A DNA stretch of 64,000 nucleotides. It comes from Photobacterium rosenbergii. Lineage in GTDB: Bacteria; Pseudomonadota; Gammaproteobacteria; Enterobacterales; Vibrionaceae. The position numbers were made by a program, and so were the translations under genes. The stretch is from positions 468,856 to 532,855 of the forward strand of contig NZ_PYMB01000002.1 of the NCBI RefSeq assembly GCF_003026455.1, given 5' to 3'. The stretch's first letter is position 1, and each line of letters begins with the position of its first letter. The notes beneath the pieces are model-generated. The model made no database searches, was not told the origin of the DNA, and saw only the letters and a program-made list of their open reading frames with translations. Below, piece after piece: positions 1-8,132 of this stretch.

Positions 1-239
1 AAGAGCAAGCAGCACTAGCATTGAGAATTGTCGATAGAGAACAAAAACTATTGGTCAAAATCCAAGAGTCATTGGAACGTATCCGTATCGGGGAATATGG
101 CTATTGTCTTGAATCTGGGGAGCCTATAGGCATACCGCGGCTACTGGCTAGGCCGACAGCCGAATATAGTATAGAGGTTAAAACGCTCAAAGAAGTCAAA
201 GAGCATCATTACAAGAAACAAAGCAGAGACCTTGACTAG
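1..239 (+). CDS. DksA/TraR-family protein, zinc-ligand-poor paralogue (5' end outside window)
   Basis: The reading frame is open from the left edge to the TAG at 237-239, so this is the C-terminal part of a longer gene. It matches the end of DksA, the RNA polymerase secondary-channel factor of the stringent response: a coiled-coil end (DREQKLLVKIQESLERI), then GEYGYC, ARPTAEYS and KTLKEVKE. Canonical DksA has four zinc-binding cysteines in this part; here only the first (GYC) remains and the other three positions read Ser, Ser and Val. This resembles the zinc-independent DksA2 type that replaces DksA when zinc is scarce (established for Pseudomonas). The Zur-type boxes and zinc-transport genes just downstream fit that role. 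An internal TTG at 21 is not a likely start because the coding frame continues upstream. Confidence 0.85.
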   Translation, partial: EQAALALRIVDREQKLLVKIQESLERIRIGEYGYCLESGEPIGIPRLLARPTAEYSIEVKTLKEVKEHHYKKQSRDLD

Positions 240-362
240 GAAGTCACGTTTTGGGCCTAACCCATACCATTCCACCGACAAATTCTTACTTTTAACATCC
301 AATATCTGAATCAAGATCAAAGCGTTAAAACTTGAAACGCCGTGTATCCATCTTGTTTAATA

Positions 363-412
363 TAAATGTTATGTTATAACATTCGTATATACACATGATG
401 TTATAACATAAC
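363..412. promoter_or_regulatory. Two Zur-type operator boxes
   Basis: The 13-mer GTTATGTTATAAC at 368-380 and its exact reverse complement GTTATAACATAAC at 400-412 lie 32 bp apart centre to centre, about three helical turns. Both match the gammaproteobacterial Zur core GTTATANTATAAC with one mismatch, and the first is flanked by AAAT and ATTC as in the longer consensus. They sit 18-67 bases before the start of the outer-membrane gene. Zinc-dependent repression is inferred. Confidence 0.8.
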
Positions 413-429
413 GAAACAAGGAAAATGTT

Positions 430-1563
430 GTGAATAAAAAAATGCTCTCTCTCATTGTTGGTAGCATGTTTGTCTCACCTGCTATGGCCGATACTCTTTC
501 TAACCCCCAGATTGGTGTGGTTTTGGATGGCTATTACCAAGATGGCGAACGAAATAATTCTGAACGGGAAGAAGGGTTTGGCTTGGGGCACACAGAGCTA
601 AACATGTCTGCAAATATCGATGATAAGTTCTACGGCGCACTTACCGCTGTGCTAGAAAGCCACGGTGATGAAACAGAGTTGAATCTGGAAGAAGCTTTCA
701 TTGAAACACTTGCTCTGCCATATGGTTTGAACGTGCGTGCGGGACGGTTCCTGTCTGACTTTGGTTACTTGAACAGCCAACATATGCACACAGACAGTTT
801 TGTTGAGCGCCCAGTTGCTTACCGAACCTTTCTTGGCTCTCATTACTATGACGATGGTGTCAGGGCTAGCATAGTGCTGCCAACAGACCTCTATGTGAAA
901 TTTGGAGTGGAAGCGTTAAGTGGTGACAGGCTCTCTGCTGTTGAAGATGGCTCAAAAGTTGGCGTTTATACCACAACCTTGAAAATAGGTGATGACTTTT
1001 CCGAGTCATCAAGCTGGCAGTTTGGCTTGAGCTATCTTCGCAATGAAGACGGTAAGGTTAGGGAGTTTGAAGATCATGATCACGGCCACGATGATGAGCA
1101 TGACCACGACCACGGTGCGGCAGTGACAGGTTCAAACTTGTACGGTGCCGATTTTGTTTGGAAGTGGGCGCCAAATGGTAACTACAAATACCAAAACTTC
1201 ACCTTGTCTGCTGAGTATATGTGGCTGGATGAAGTTGTAGACAGCCGATTCAAAGAGGACGGGGCGTCAGATAACCTAAGCGCATACTATGTTTCGGGTG
1301 TTTACCGTTTCAACCCGAGTTGGTCAGCAGGGCTTCGCTATGGTGAAGCAGAAAGTTATGACGGCCATGCACATGATGACCATATGCACTTTACTGACCT
1401 GAACGACAAAGAATTCGACGCCATGGTTGCATGGGATTCCTCCCATTTTGGCACCATCCGCGCGCAATACACACGTGTTGATAATCAAGACAGCGATACC
1501 GACAACGTATTCACACTGCAATATGTCATGACATTTGGAGCACACGGAGCACATGCTTTCTAA
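430..1563 (+). CDS. His-rich outer-membrane beta-barrel protein, probable zinc uptake porin
   Basis: 377 residues with a signal peptide ending PAMA-D. The mature part alternates polar and hydrophobic residues as in an outer-membrane barrel. A His/Asp cluster (HDHGHDDEHDHDHG, about residues 214-228) and further His pairs (HAHDDHMH and a GAHGAHAF tail) look metal-binding and probably face the outside or periplasm. GTG at 430 is preferred because AAGGA lies 7 bases upstream; the ATG at 442 has no Shine-Dalgarno. The gene follows two Zur-type boxes and overlaps a ZnuA-like gene, so it is probably the outer-membrane entry step of a zinc-starvation operon. The exact family was not recognised; function is inferred from context and composition. 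Confidence 0.75.
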   Translation: MNKKMLSLIVGSMFVSPAMADTLSNPQIGVVLDGYYQDGERNNSEREEGFGLGHTELNMSANIDDKFYGALTAVLESHGDETELNLEEAFIETLALPYGLNVRAGRFLSDFGYLNSQHMHTDSFVERPVAYRTFLGSHYYDDGVRASIVLPTDLYVKFGVEALSGDRLSAVEDGSKVGVYTTTLKIGDDFSESSSWQFGLSYLRNEDGKVREFEDHDHGHDDEHDHDHGAAVTGSNLYGADFVWKWAPNGNYKYQNFTLSAEYMWLDEVVDSRFKEDGASDNLSAYYVSGVYRFNPSWSAGLRYGEAESYDGHAHDDHMHFTDLNDKEFDAMVAWDSSHFGTIRAQYTRVDNQDSDTDNVFTLQYVMTFGAHGAHAF

Positions 1564-2479
1564 ACTGACTTTTAGTAAGTGCAGTTTAGCAATGATGGCA
1601 GCAGGGGCTGCCATCATTTCTTCACCTGCGCTAGCACTTAATATTTTTGTATGTGAACCTGAATGGAAGGCGTTTCTGGCTAGCCATGCTCCAGATGCAA
1701 CCATCTATTCTGCGACAACAGCCAAACAAGATCCGCACTACGTGCAAGCCCGCCCTTCATTAATTGCCAAAATGCGCCAAGCAGATATGGCGATGTGTTC
1801 GGGAGCCGAATTGGAAGTCGGGTGGCTGCCGATGCTTCAATCAAGAAGCAGTAATAGTGCCGTTCAAAATGGTGCAGACAGTATGATTTATGCAACGGAT
1901 TATGTCCGTATGCTAGATACCCATGACCATGTTGACCGGAGCATGGGTGACATCCACGCCCACGGCAACCCCCATGTCCAATTTGCTGCCAATGATATGA
2001 TCCCTCTGTCTCGAGCCATTTCAAAGCGTTTACAGGCTATCGATCCTGCGAACGCGCAAACTTACCACTTGAATGGCATGAAATTTCGTTCTCATTGGCA
2101 AAAGAAGCTAAATGAATGGAATGTAAAAGCCGCGCCGCTCAAAGGTAAGCAGGTCGTTGGCTATCATGAGAACTATCGTTATCTATTTGAATGGCTCGAA
2201 ATTGAACAAGTTGCGGATCTTGAGCCAAAGCCCGGCGTGTCGCCGACGACGTCACATTTGAACTCGTTAACTAAGTTGGAGCCACAATCCTATGATGCGA
2301 TAGTGTATTCCTCGCATCAGGATCAGCGGCCAGCATTTTGGCTGCAACAACGAACAGGTAAACCTGTCATCCAGCTTCCGCTGACAGTTTCCGAAGGGCA
2401 AAGCTTGGATCAATTGTACGAGAAAATAATCGATGCTTTGTTGGATGTACTGGTCGAACCCTCACCGGAGCGAGCTTAA
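1553..2479 (+). CDS. ZnuA-like periplasmic metal-binding protein of an ABC transporter
   Basis: A cluster A-I (ZnuA/TroA) solute-binding protein of about 309 residues with signal peptide ending SPALA. The metal-site motif GNPHVQ (usually GNPHVW) and a later YHENY histidine are visible, as is a short His-rich stretch (THDHVD, HAHGNPH) in place of the long acidic/His loop of typical ZnuA. The ATG at 1553 is chosen because it overlaps the previous gene's stop by 11 bases and begins directly with a signal peptide; an in-frame ATG at 1535 would add six residues. It would hand zinc (or manganese) to the permease encoded next. Metal choice is inferred from the Zur boxes. Confidence 0.85.
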   Translation: MLSKLTFSKCSLAMMAAGAAIISSPALALNIFVCEPEWKAFLASHAPDATIYSATTAKQDPHYVQARPSLIAKMRQADMAMCSGAELEVGWLPMLQSRSSNSAVQNGADSMIYATDYVRMLDTHDHVDRSMGDIHAHGNPHVQFAANDMIPLSRAISKRLQAIDPANAQTYHLNGMKFRSHWQKKLNEWNVKAAPLKGKQVVGYHENYRYLFEWLEIEQVADLEPKPGVSPTTSHLNSLTKLEPQSYDAIVYSSHQDQRPAFWLQQRTGKPVIQLPLTVSEGQSLDQLYEKIIDALLDVLVEPSPERA

Positions 2480-2482
2480 ACC

Positions 2483-3271
2483 ATGGCCGAATATGCATGG
2501 CTGTTACCCGCTATATTTTGCGGTTTGATTGCGCTAGCCGGTAATGTCGTGCTTGGTCAGCAGGTGCTGAAACGACAGATCATTTTTATTGATTTAGCAG
2601 TGGCTCAGGTCGCTGCTTTAGGAGCCGCGATAAGCCATTATGGGTTGAGCCAATACTCACTTCTTTCAGGTTCCTTCTTTGGTGAGATGATTGGCCCTTG
2701 GCTAATGTCACTGCTGTTGTGCGCTGTCATTGCTTTGATGGAAAAGCGCTACAAGCAGCATTTGGAACCCATGATCGGAAGCCTGTTTGTTGTTTCAGCG
2801 TCGCTGGCAATCATATTGGTGAGTAAAGACCCACATGGTGCCGATTTTATCCAAGGAATCCTAAATGGTCAGTTGCTCTGGTCTACGTGGGGTGATGTTT
2901 GGCCTTTGGCATTAATCACCACAGCAATGCTCATGCTGGTTAGGTTTAAACCTACCTTTATGCAAGGAAGTGGCTTTTATCTTATTTTCGCTATTTTAAT
3001 GCCCATCACGGTTAAGCTGACTGGGATATATTTGGAGTTCGCGCTGCTAGTGATCCCTGCTTTGTGCGCTTCAGCCCTCAAAGGAGTCCACTTCTTTGTT
3101 GCCAGTATTGGTATCGGCGTTGTCGGTATACTTTCAGGTATTGCGGCTTCGGCGTATTACGACTTGCCAAGTGGCGCCAGTATCGTCATTACCTTATTCG
3201 TAGCAGGTCTGCTGTTCAATTTATTAGTACAGCCCTTTGTGCAGAGAGTATTTGCTGTGACTAATACCTAG
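2483..3271 (+). CDS. ZnuB-like metal ABC transporter permease
   Basis: 262 residues with about eight hydrophobic helices, of the ABC-3 permease family (ZnuB/TroC). Recognisable features are an early GNVVLGQQVLKRQIIFIDLAVAQ region and the family's Gly- and Ala-rich helices such as LLVIPALCASALK. It starts four bases after the solute-binding gene, so the two are co-transcribed. No ATPase subunit follows; the next gene is a small unrelated protein and then opposite-strand genes, so the ATPase must be upstream of the window or shared with another transporter. Confidence 0.85.
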   Translation: MAEYAWLLPAIFCGLIALAGNVVLGQQVLKRQIIFIDLAVAQVAALGAAISHYGLSQYSLLSGSFFGEMIGPWLMSLLLCAVIALMEKRYKQHLEPMIGSLFVVSASLAIILVSKDPHGADFIQGILNGQLLWSTWGDVWPLALITTAMLMLVRFKPTFMQGSGFYLIFAILMPITVKLTGIYLEFALLVIPALCASALKGVHFFVASIGIGVVGILSGIAASAYYDLPSGASIVITLFVAGLLFNLLVQPFVQRVFAVTNT

Positions 3272-3325
3272 CAAATGTGATTTTGAACATCTTCAATGTA
3301 TGCATCATTAATGGAGTGACTACAG

Positions 3326-3550
3326 ATGGCTTCTTCAATAATCCCAACCAATTTTGCCGAGTGGAAACATTGCATTACTGTCGAGTGTGGCCTTGAGCTA
3401 ACGCCTGAATATATTGAGCAGCGAATTGAAGCGTTGCAAACAGAGAAAGACCATTACACGCAGCAATTCACTCGCTTGTATGGCGAACAACATCTCAATA
3501 GGGTGCTCAGCTGGTTCAGGCAAGCCCAAACGGAAGTTAAATCGGAATAG
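3326..3550 (+). CDS. Small hypothetical protein (74 aa)
   Basis: A short soluble, charged protein with two probable helices, including TPEYIEQRIEALQTEKDHYT and a C-terminal RVLSWFRQAQ stretch. There is no signal peptide or membrane segment. GGAGTG lies about ten bases before the ATG. It follows the zinc permease by 54 bases on the same strand and precedes a terminator, so it may be the last gene of that operon. Family not recognised. Confidence 0.6.
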   Translation: MASSIIPTNFAEWKHCITVECGLELTPEYIEQRIEALQTEKDHYTQQFTRLYGEQHLNRVLSWFRQAQTEVKSE

Positions 3551-3571
3551 CTGCCCCTGTGCACTGGAGAA

Positions 3572-3593
3572 AAAGGGGAGCTTGCTCCCCTTT
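3572..3593. terminator. Rho-independent terminator, probably bidirectional
   Basis: Stem AAAGGGGAGC / GCTCCCCTTT with a two-base TT spacer. It ends the zinc operon on the plus strand and lies just past the stop of the ABC exporter gene on the minus strand. Confidence 0.8.
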
Positions 3594-3630
3594 ATAGACA
3601 TATTAAGAATTGGGTAAGACGGTTACATGG

Positions 3631-5415
3631 TTACGAATTCGCAACCTTCAACTCATCCCCCCGCAGTTCCGAGTCATTGAGCAGGGCTGCATAGGCACCG
3701 CTTTGGTCTACTAGTTCTTGGTGGTTACCTCGCTCGACAATTTCGCCTTGTTCAAGTACCAAGATCATATCCGAGTGGCGCACTGTGCTCAGGCGGTGGG
3801 CGATGGCAATAACTGTCTTCTCCTTGAACAGTCGTTGCATGGCTTTTTGGATCAGATCTTCAGTGATGGAATCGACTGAGCTGGTGGCTTCATCGAGCAT
3901 CATGACTTGCCCACCTTGTGCCACTGCTCGGGCAAAGGAGATTAACTGTGTTTGGCCTGCTGATAGGTTTGAACCGTTTTTATCCAACGGGAAGTCATAG
4001 CCTCGTGGTAGCTTTTCGATAAAGCTATTGGCATACACATACTGCGAAGACTGCTCAACTTGGTCGCGGGATATGTTTTCTTTACCTAATGCGATATTGA
4101 AGTGGATTGTTTCCTCGAACAGGTGAACATCCTGCATCATCAATGAAAACAGGTGGGCCGAATCATCGATGGAGATTTCAGAAAGCTCAATGCCATTAAG
4201 CAAAATGCTGCCTTCGTAATCTTGGTAGGTTTTCGATATTAGACGCATGATTGTTGACTTACCTGAACCGGTTGAGCCAACCAGTGCAATCTGATGGCCT
4301 TTCTCTAACATAAAGGACACGTTTTTCAGCACATAAGGGGCATCATCTTTGTAGCGGAAGCTGACATTCCTGAACTCCAGGCTGACAAACTCTTTGAGTT
4401 GCTTCTCAACTTTGTGGCTAGGCTGCAAATTCCGCCCTTCCTCTTCCACCGGCTCGACAAACAATTCCTCGATATGATCGAAGGCTGCGAATGAGCTTTG
4501 AATCGAGGCGATCTGCGAGGTGAAGTCACGGATAGGCACAAACACCTTTTCCAGGGTATTGATAAAGGCAATCAGCACACCAAGAGACAGTGATGCCTCA
4601 AGCACCTGACCAGAGCCGTACCAAATCATCAGTGCTACCGTGATTGAGGTAATACCTGAAATGAAGGAGAACAGAACGGCATCATATTTGTTGACCTTTT
4701 TCTGCGCTTTCAAAAATTCATCGGTATAGCCTTTGTATTTTTGCTCAACAGCTTCTTCTGCACGGTATAGCTGAACGGTTTTGACGCCTAAAATCACTTC
4801 CTGCAAATAGCCGATCCCACGGGCCAATGAAGAGCGGGTTTTCAAATGTAGTGCCCGTAAGCGGTTGCGAACATACACAGTCAGGTACATCACCGGAGGC
4901 ATGATAAGCAATACAATCAGGGTCAGCTGCCAATCGATAAAGAGCATCATTACCAACAGGGCGATGGTATTGAGGCTATCCCGTACCAAGCCGACAACGG
5001 ATTGGATAAAGGTCTCGCCGATGGTCTCAAGATCGCTGGTCAGGCGCGACAGGGTGACGCCATTTGGCGTATTGTCAAAGTAGCTTCGGGGCAGTCTTAA
5101 GACACGATCAACAAGCACAGAGCGCATATCGGTAATGGTGTACTGGCCTGTTTTGCGTAGGTTGTATGAATAGGTGGTATCAACAATGTAGTCGATGATC
5201 AGCACCGCAAGCAGGGCAGTGATATAGAGCCACATGCCATCGGTATTATCTTGGGCGAGGTGAGTATCGATCAGTTGAATAATCAGCCAAGGGAACAACA
5301 AACTGGTGGCTACCGTGAGTGGCAGCATGGAAACGCCGAGGATGGCAGAGCTTTTGTATTTCTTGGCAAATTTTAAAAAATGCTTTAAGTATTTAACATC
5401 AACACCCTTTAGCAT
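3631..5415 (-). CDS. ABC exporter half-transporter with intact ATPase site (MdlB/SmdB-like)
   Basis: About 594 residues: a six-helix type IV exporter domain followed by a nucleotide-binding domain. Walker A is GSTGSGKST, the signature is LSAGQ, Walker B ends MMLDEATSSVD with the catalytic Glu, and the H-loop is IAHRLS. The ATG at 5415 is chosen because GGAGG lies just upstream and ATGCTAA overlaps the partner's stop; longer in-frame starts up to 5469 exist. It should pair with the product of the upstream gene as a heterodimeric exporter in the inner membrane. Substrates (drugs, lipids, peptides) cannot be read from sequence. Confidence 0.88.
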   Translation of the reverse strand: MLKGVDVKYLKHFLKFAKKYKSSAILGVSMLPLTVATSLLFPWLIIQLIDTHLAQDNTDGMWLYITALLAVLIIDYIVDTTYSYNLRKTGQYTITDMRSVLVDRVLRLPRSYFDNTPNGVTLSRLTSDLETIGETFIQSVVGLVRDSLNTIALLVMMLFIDWQLTLIVLLIMPPVMYLTVYVRNRLRALHLKTRSSLARGIGYLQEVILGVKTVQLYRAEEAVEQKYKGYTDEFLKAQKKVNKYDAVLFSFISGITSITVALMIWYGSGQVLEASLSLGVLIAFINTLEKVFVPIRDFTSQIASIQSSFAAFDHIEELFVEPVEEEGRNLQPSHKVEKQLKEFVSLEFRNVSFRYKDDAPYVLKNVSFMLEKGHQIALVGSTGSGKSTIMRLISKTYQDYEGSILLNGIELSEISIDDSAHLFSLMMQDVHLFEETIHFNIALGKENISRDQVEQSSQYVYANSFIEKLPRGYDFPLDKNGSNLSAGQTQLISFARAVAQGGQVMMLDEATSSVDSITEDLIQKAMQRLFKEKTVIAIAHRLSTVRHSDMILVLEQGEIVERGNHQELVDQSGAYAALLNDSELRGDELKVANS

Positions 5416-7169
5416 GCTGCCTCCGCTTCGTTTTGTTGCAGTTTCCATGTCTCCAAGTAATACGGACAAGTCTGGAGTAGGGTTGCGTGATCACCTTTGG
5501 AGATAACTTTGCCTTCATTAAGCACAAGTATTTCGTCCATATATTCAAGGGCATTAACCCTGTGGGAGACAACGAGCACGGATTGATTCTGTAGTCGGTC
5601 AAACAGGCTTTCCAATATCTTGCGTTCAGTCTCGTAATCGACTGCAGACAAGACATTATCCAAAATAATTAAATCGCTCGGTTCAAGCAGTGCCCGAGCA
5701 ATGCTTAAACGTTGTTTCTGACCACCGGAGAGCATAATGCCTTTTTCGCCAACCATGGTTTGGTCACCTTGGTCGAAGCGCTCGACATCACCAGATAGTT
5801 GGCTCAGTGCCAATACCTCATCAACTTGAGATTTGGCAATATCTGGGTCAAGGCTACCAAAGCGAATGTTATCTTCTACACTGGCAGAGAATAAATAGGG
5901 CTCCTGTGTGATGGTTTTGATATAGCGGCGCAGGTCGCTGCGGGAAAAAGTACTAATATCTTTATCACCAAGGAAAATAGTACCGGTTGGTGTATCTAAA
6001 TGGTGGTTCAGGCAGTTAACCAAAGTCGTTTTGCCTGCCCCGATACTCCCAAGTACGCCGACTTTTTTACCTGCTGGAATATCAAAGCTGATGTTGTCGA
6101 GAATGAGCGTGTCTTCACCAGGGTAGCTGAAGCTTAGGTTTCTCACCGAGATAGTCTTTGCTTTCAACAAGTCCAACTCATTTTGCGGTAAACGTAAATC
6201 ATCCTGATCGGGAACTTCAGCATTGAGGATGGTTTGGACGCTTTCGACTCCAACCATACCTCGCTGGTAGATAGTCGCAATTCGTCCTAGCTGCATCAGT
6301 GGCAGAGCCAGTAGTACCGAATAGGAAAGGAAGGCTGTAATCTCACCTAGGGTTAGTTGCTGTTTGGCCAGCATATAGCCACCAAGCCCCAATATCATGA
6401 TTTTCATGAGGTTATTGGCATAATCCAACACTGGCATAAAGAAAACTTGGATGCGGGTGATTTTCATGCGACAGCGTAGCAGCTGCTGGTTGAGGGTTTC
6501 TATCTCTTCTTTCACCCACGGAGACATTTGCTCGCTTTTGATTAAATCAATACCGGATAAATAGCTCATCAATTGTGCCGAGAGGTTTTGCAACCGACGC
6601 ATATGCTCCATATGCAGTTCTTTCAATTTTTTGAAACCGATACGGAAAATGACAAAGGCGATAACAATAGGCACAACCGAATAGAGCGTTAGCTCGGGGG
6701 AGATACGCCACATCCACAATGGTGTGAGGGACAATGCCATTAGCGCATTGGCGAAATTCAAAAAGCCGACGCCAAACAGCAGCCGGATCCCGTTTAGGTC
6801 ATTATTGATAATAGAAATAAGTTTGCCAGAGGCGAATTGGCTGTGAAAGCTGTTCGGCAGGCGGTTAAGCCTTTGCAGCAGGGTATTTTTGAGTGAAGCC
6901 TCTGTGATTCGGCCTGGATTAAGTCCGTATATGCGTGACCAGATACGCACCACAACCATGGAAATAGCCATGAAGACGACCATACCCACATAGTTGGTTA
7001 ACTGGTGATGGCCATTTGGAGAGTCATTACCGATGAGGTCGATTGCCAATTGGATATAGCGCGGTATCTCAACCTGCAGCCAGTTAACCATAAAGATGAA
7101 GATAATCGCCAGTATATATGACTTGCGATTCATACGCAGGTAATGCGCGAAAAATTGTGTTTTAGTCAT
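5409..7169 (-). CDS. ABC exporter half-transporter with degenerate Walker B (MdlA/SmdA-like)
   Basis: 586 residues: transmembrane domain with hydrophobic helices in the first ~300, then an ATPase domain with Walker A GSIGAGKTT, signature LSGGQKQR and H-loop VVSHRV. After Walker B the sequence is ILDNVLSAVD, so Asn replaces the catalytic Glu. Such an asymmetric pair, one consensus and one degenerate site, is typical of heterodimeric exporters. It is the first gene of a two-gene operon, and its stop overlaps the start of the partner by seven bases, implying translational coupling. Confidence 0.88.
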   Translation of the reverse strand: MTKTQFFAHYLRMNRKSYILAIIFIFMVNWLQVEIPRYIQLAIDLIGNDSPNGHHQLTNYVGMVVFMAISMVVVRIWSRIYGLNPGRITEASLKNTLLQRLNRLPNSFHSQFASGKLISIINNDLNGIRLLFGVGFLNFANALMALSLTPLWMWRISPELTLYSVVPIVIAFVIFRIGFKKLKELHMEHMRRLQNLSAQLMSYLSGIDLIKSEQMSPWVKEEIETLNQQLLRCRMKITRIQVFFMPVLDYANNLMKIMILGLGGYMLAKQQLTLGEITAFLSYSVLLALPLMQLGRIATIYQRGMVGVESVQTILNAEVPDQDDLRLPQNELDLLKAKTISVRNLSFSYPGEDTLILDNISFDIPAGKKVGVLGSIGAGKTTLVNCLNHHLDTPTGTIFLGDKDISTFSRSDLRRYIKTITQEPYLFSASVEDNIRFGSLDPDIAKSQVDEVLALSQLSGDVERFDQGDQTMVGEKGIMLSGGQKQRLSIARALLEPSDLIILDNVLSAVDYETERKILESLFDRLQNQSVLVVSHRVNALEYMDEILVLNEGKVISKGDHATLLQTCPYYLETWKLQQNEAEAAC

Positions 7170-7470
7170 GAAGCTCAGTCATTCGGAAGATTCGATGTAT
7201 GCCTATTGAGAATAAGTCTTAATTGTACACCGGTTTACAATCTAAATCATTCTGAACACATGACGATCTTTGCCATGGAGGCGTGTTTTATGGTGGTTTA
7301 GCAAAGGTATTGTGCTTGGTGATTGCAGATAATTACCTCCAACTGGAAGGGGTTAAGTGACAACACTGATTTATTCAGAGGGTGTGGTCAATCAATGGAG
7401 ATGATGGATTAAAATTCGCTTGATATAAAATATTGGATAGCTTTATATACAACTAATATTCAGGATTAAA
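7170..7470. other. Intergenic region, divergent promoters
   Basis: About 300 bases between the minus-strand exporter operon and the plus-strand small-gene cluster. The half next to the small genes is AT-rich (TTGATATAAAATATTGG, TTTATATAC) and probably holds their promoter. No hairpin, repeat or credible gene was seen. Confidence 0.4.
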
Positions 7471-7722
7471 ATGAAATTAAAGTTATCAAAAACTTTATTG
7501 CTTCGACATCTTACAGGTATTGAACCCACAGCCATTACATTATCAAAACCGATTGATTTAAATGTTCTTTCCCTCGCGGTTAGAAATACCGATTATCCAC
7601 AAGAGAGACCATTGGGCAAACATTGCTTAGACAGGCACCAGTTGGAAGTACTACTTTGGGAGTCGAGCAAAGAAAATGAGCAACTACGTGAAAAAGTGAA
7701 ACGTCTTGATTGGTGGCCGTAA
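7471..7722 (+). CDS. Small hypothetical protein (83 aa), first of a three-gene cluster
   Basis: A soluble protein with a C-terminal heptad-like segment (LLWESSKENEQLREKVKRL) that may form a coiled coil, ending DWWP. CAGGA lies just before the ATG. The next gene begins five bases after the stop. Family not recognised. The tight spacing with two tiny membrane genes suggests all three work together. Confidence 0.6.
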   Translation: MKLKLSKTLLLRHLTGIEPTAITLSKPIDLNVLSLAVRNTDYPQERPLGKHCLDRHQLEVLLWESSKENEQLREKVKRLDWWP

Positions 7723-7727
7723 GTCAG

Positions 7728-7838
7728 ATGAAAGATATCAATCAATGGGCTAGCAACCACCCATGGTTTATGTTGGTTTTTTCCATTTTTCTTGGCTGTG
7801 TCCTTACAGGGTTGATTGGTTTGGTTATTTTTCGATGA
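7728..7838 (+). CDS. Single-pass membrane microprotein (36 aa)
   Basis: A short frame beginning MKDINQWASNHPWF, followed by one hydrophobic helix (about residues 13-35: FMLVFSIFLGCVLTGLIGLV) and ending IFR. It starts five bases after the preceding stop, and its own TGA overlaps the next ATG as ATGA, the usual sign of translational coupling. The position and the clear membrane helix support it as a real gene despite its size. Function unknown. Confidence 0.6.
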   Translation: MKDINQWASNHPWFMLVFSIFLGCVLTGLIGLVIFR

Positions 7839-8077
7839 ACCCGATAGAGATGAAACTGCTTTTAGATGAAGATATGAGTGAAAAACAAGTAATTGAAGAG
7901 GTGACGCGCCTCCGGTATGACGTTCAAGAACTGAAAAGAGAAGTTGAACGTTTGGCAAGCAATGACCAAGAGACTAAGTGGTATGAAAAAGACTATGTTA
8001 TTGCAAGTGTGCGAATTATCTTATTTGCCTTTGCTGTATCAGTCATACTGTTATTCGGTTTGTTGTCCATGCAGTAA
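7835..8077 (+). CDS. Small coiled-coil, C-terminally membrane-anchored protein (80 aa)
   Basis: The ATG at 7835 overlaps the stop of the 36-aa gene (ATGA); upstream in-frame codons are covered by that gene. Residues ~12-45 are heptad-rich and charged (EEVTRLRYDVQELKREVERL), and ~58-78 form one membrane helix (IILFAFAVSVILLFGLL). The layout, cytoplasmic coiled coil plus tail anchor, resembles small scaffold proteins of the inner membrane. A terminator follows directly. Family not recognised. Confidence 0.65.
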   Translation: MNPIEMKLLLDEDMSEKQVIEEVTRLRYDVQELKREVERLASNDQETKWYEKDYVIASVRIILFAFAVSVILLFGLLSMQ

Positions 8078-8088
8078 TTGCAGAAAAT

Positions 8089-8122
8089 AAAAAAGGTGAC
8101 TCTCTAAAGAGTCACCTTTTTT
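8089..8122. terminator. Bidirectional rho-independent terminator
   Basis: Stem GGTGACTCT / AGAGTCACC with loop CTAA, flanked by A-runs on one side and T-runs on the other. It serves the plus-strand small-gene cluster and the convergent TRIC gene. Confidence 0.9.
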
Positions 8123-8132
8123 TGAATAAGAG

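Noticed and set aside
1324..1704. Long open frame antisense to the outer-membrane and ZnuA-like genes
   Set aside because: The sense genes have signal peptides and family motifs; the antisense frame has none.
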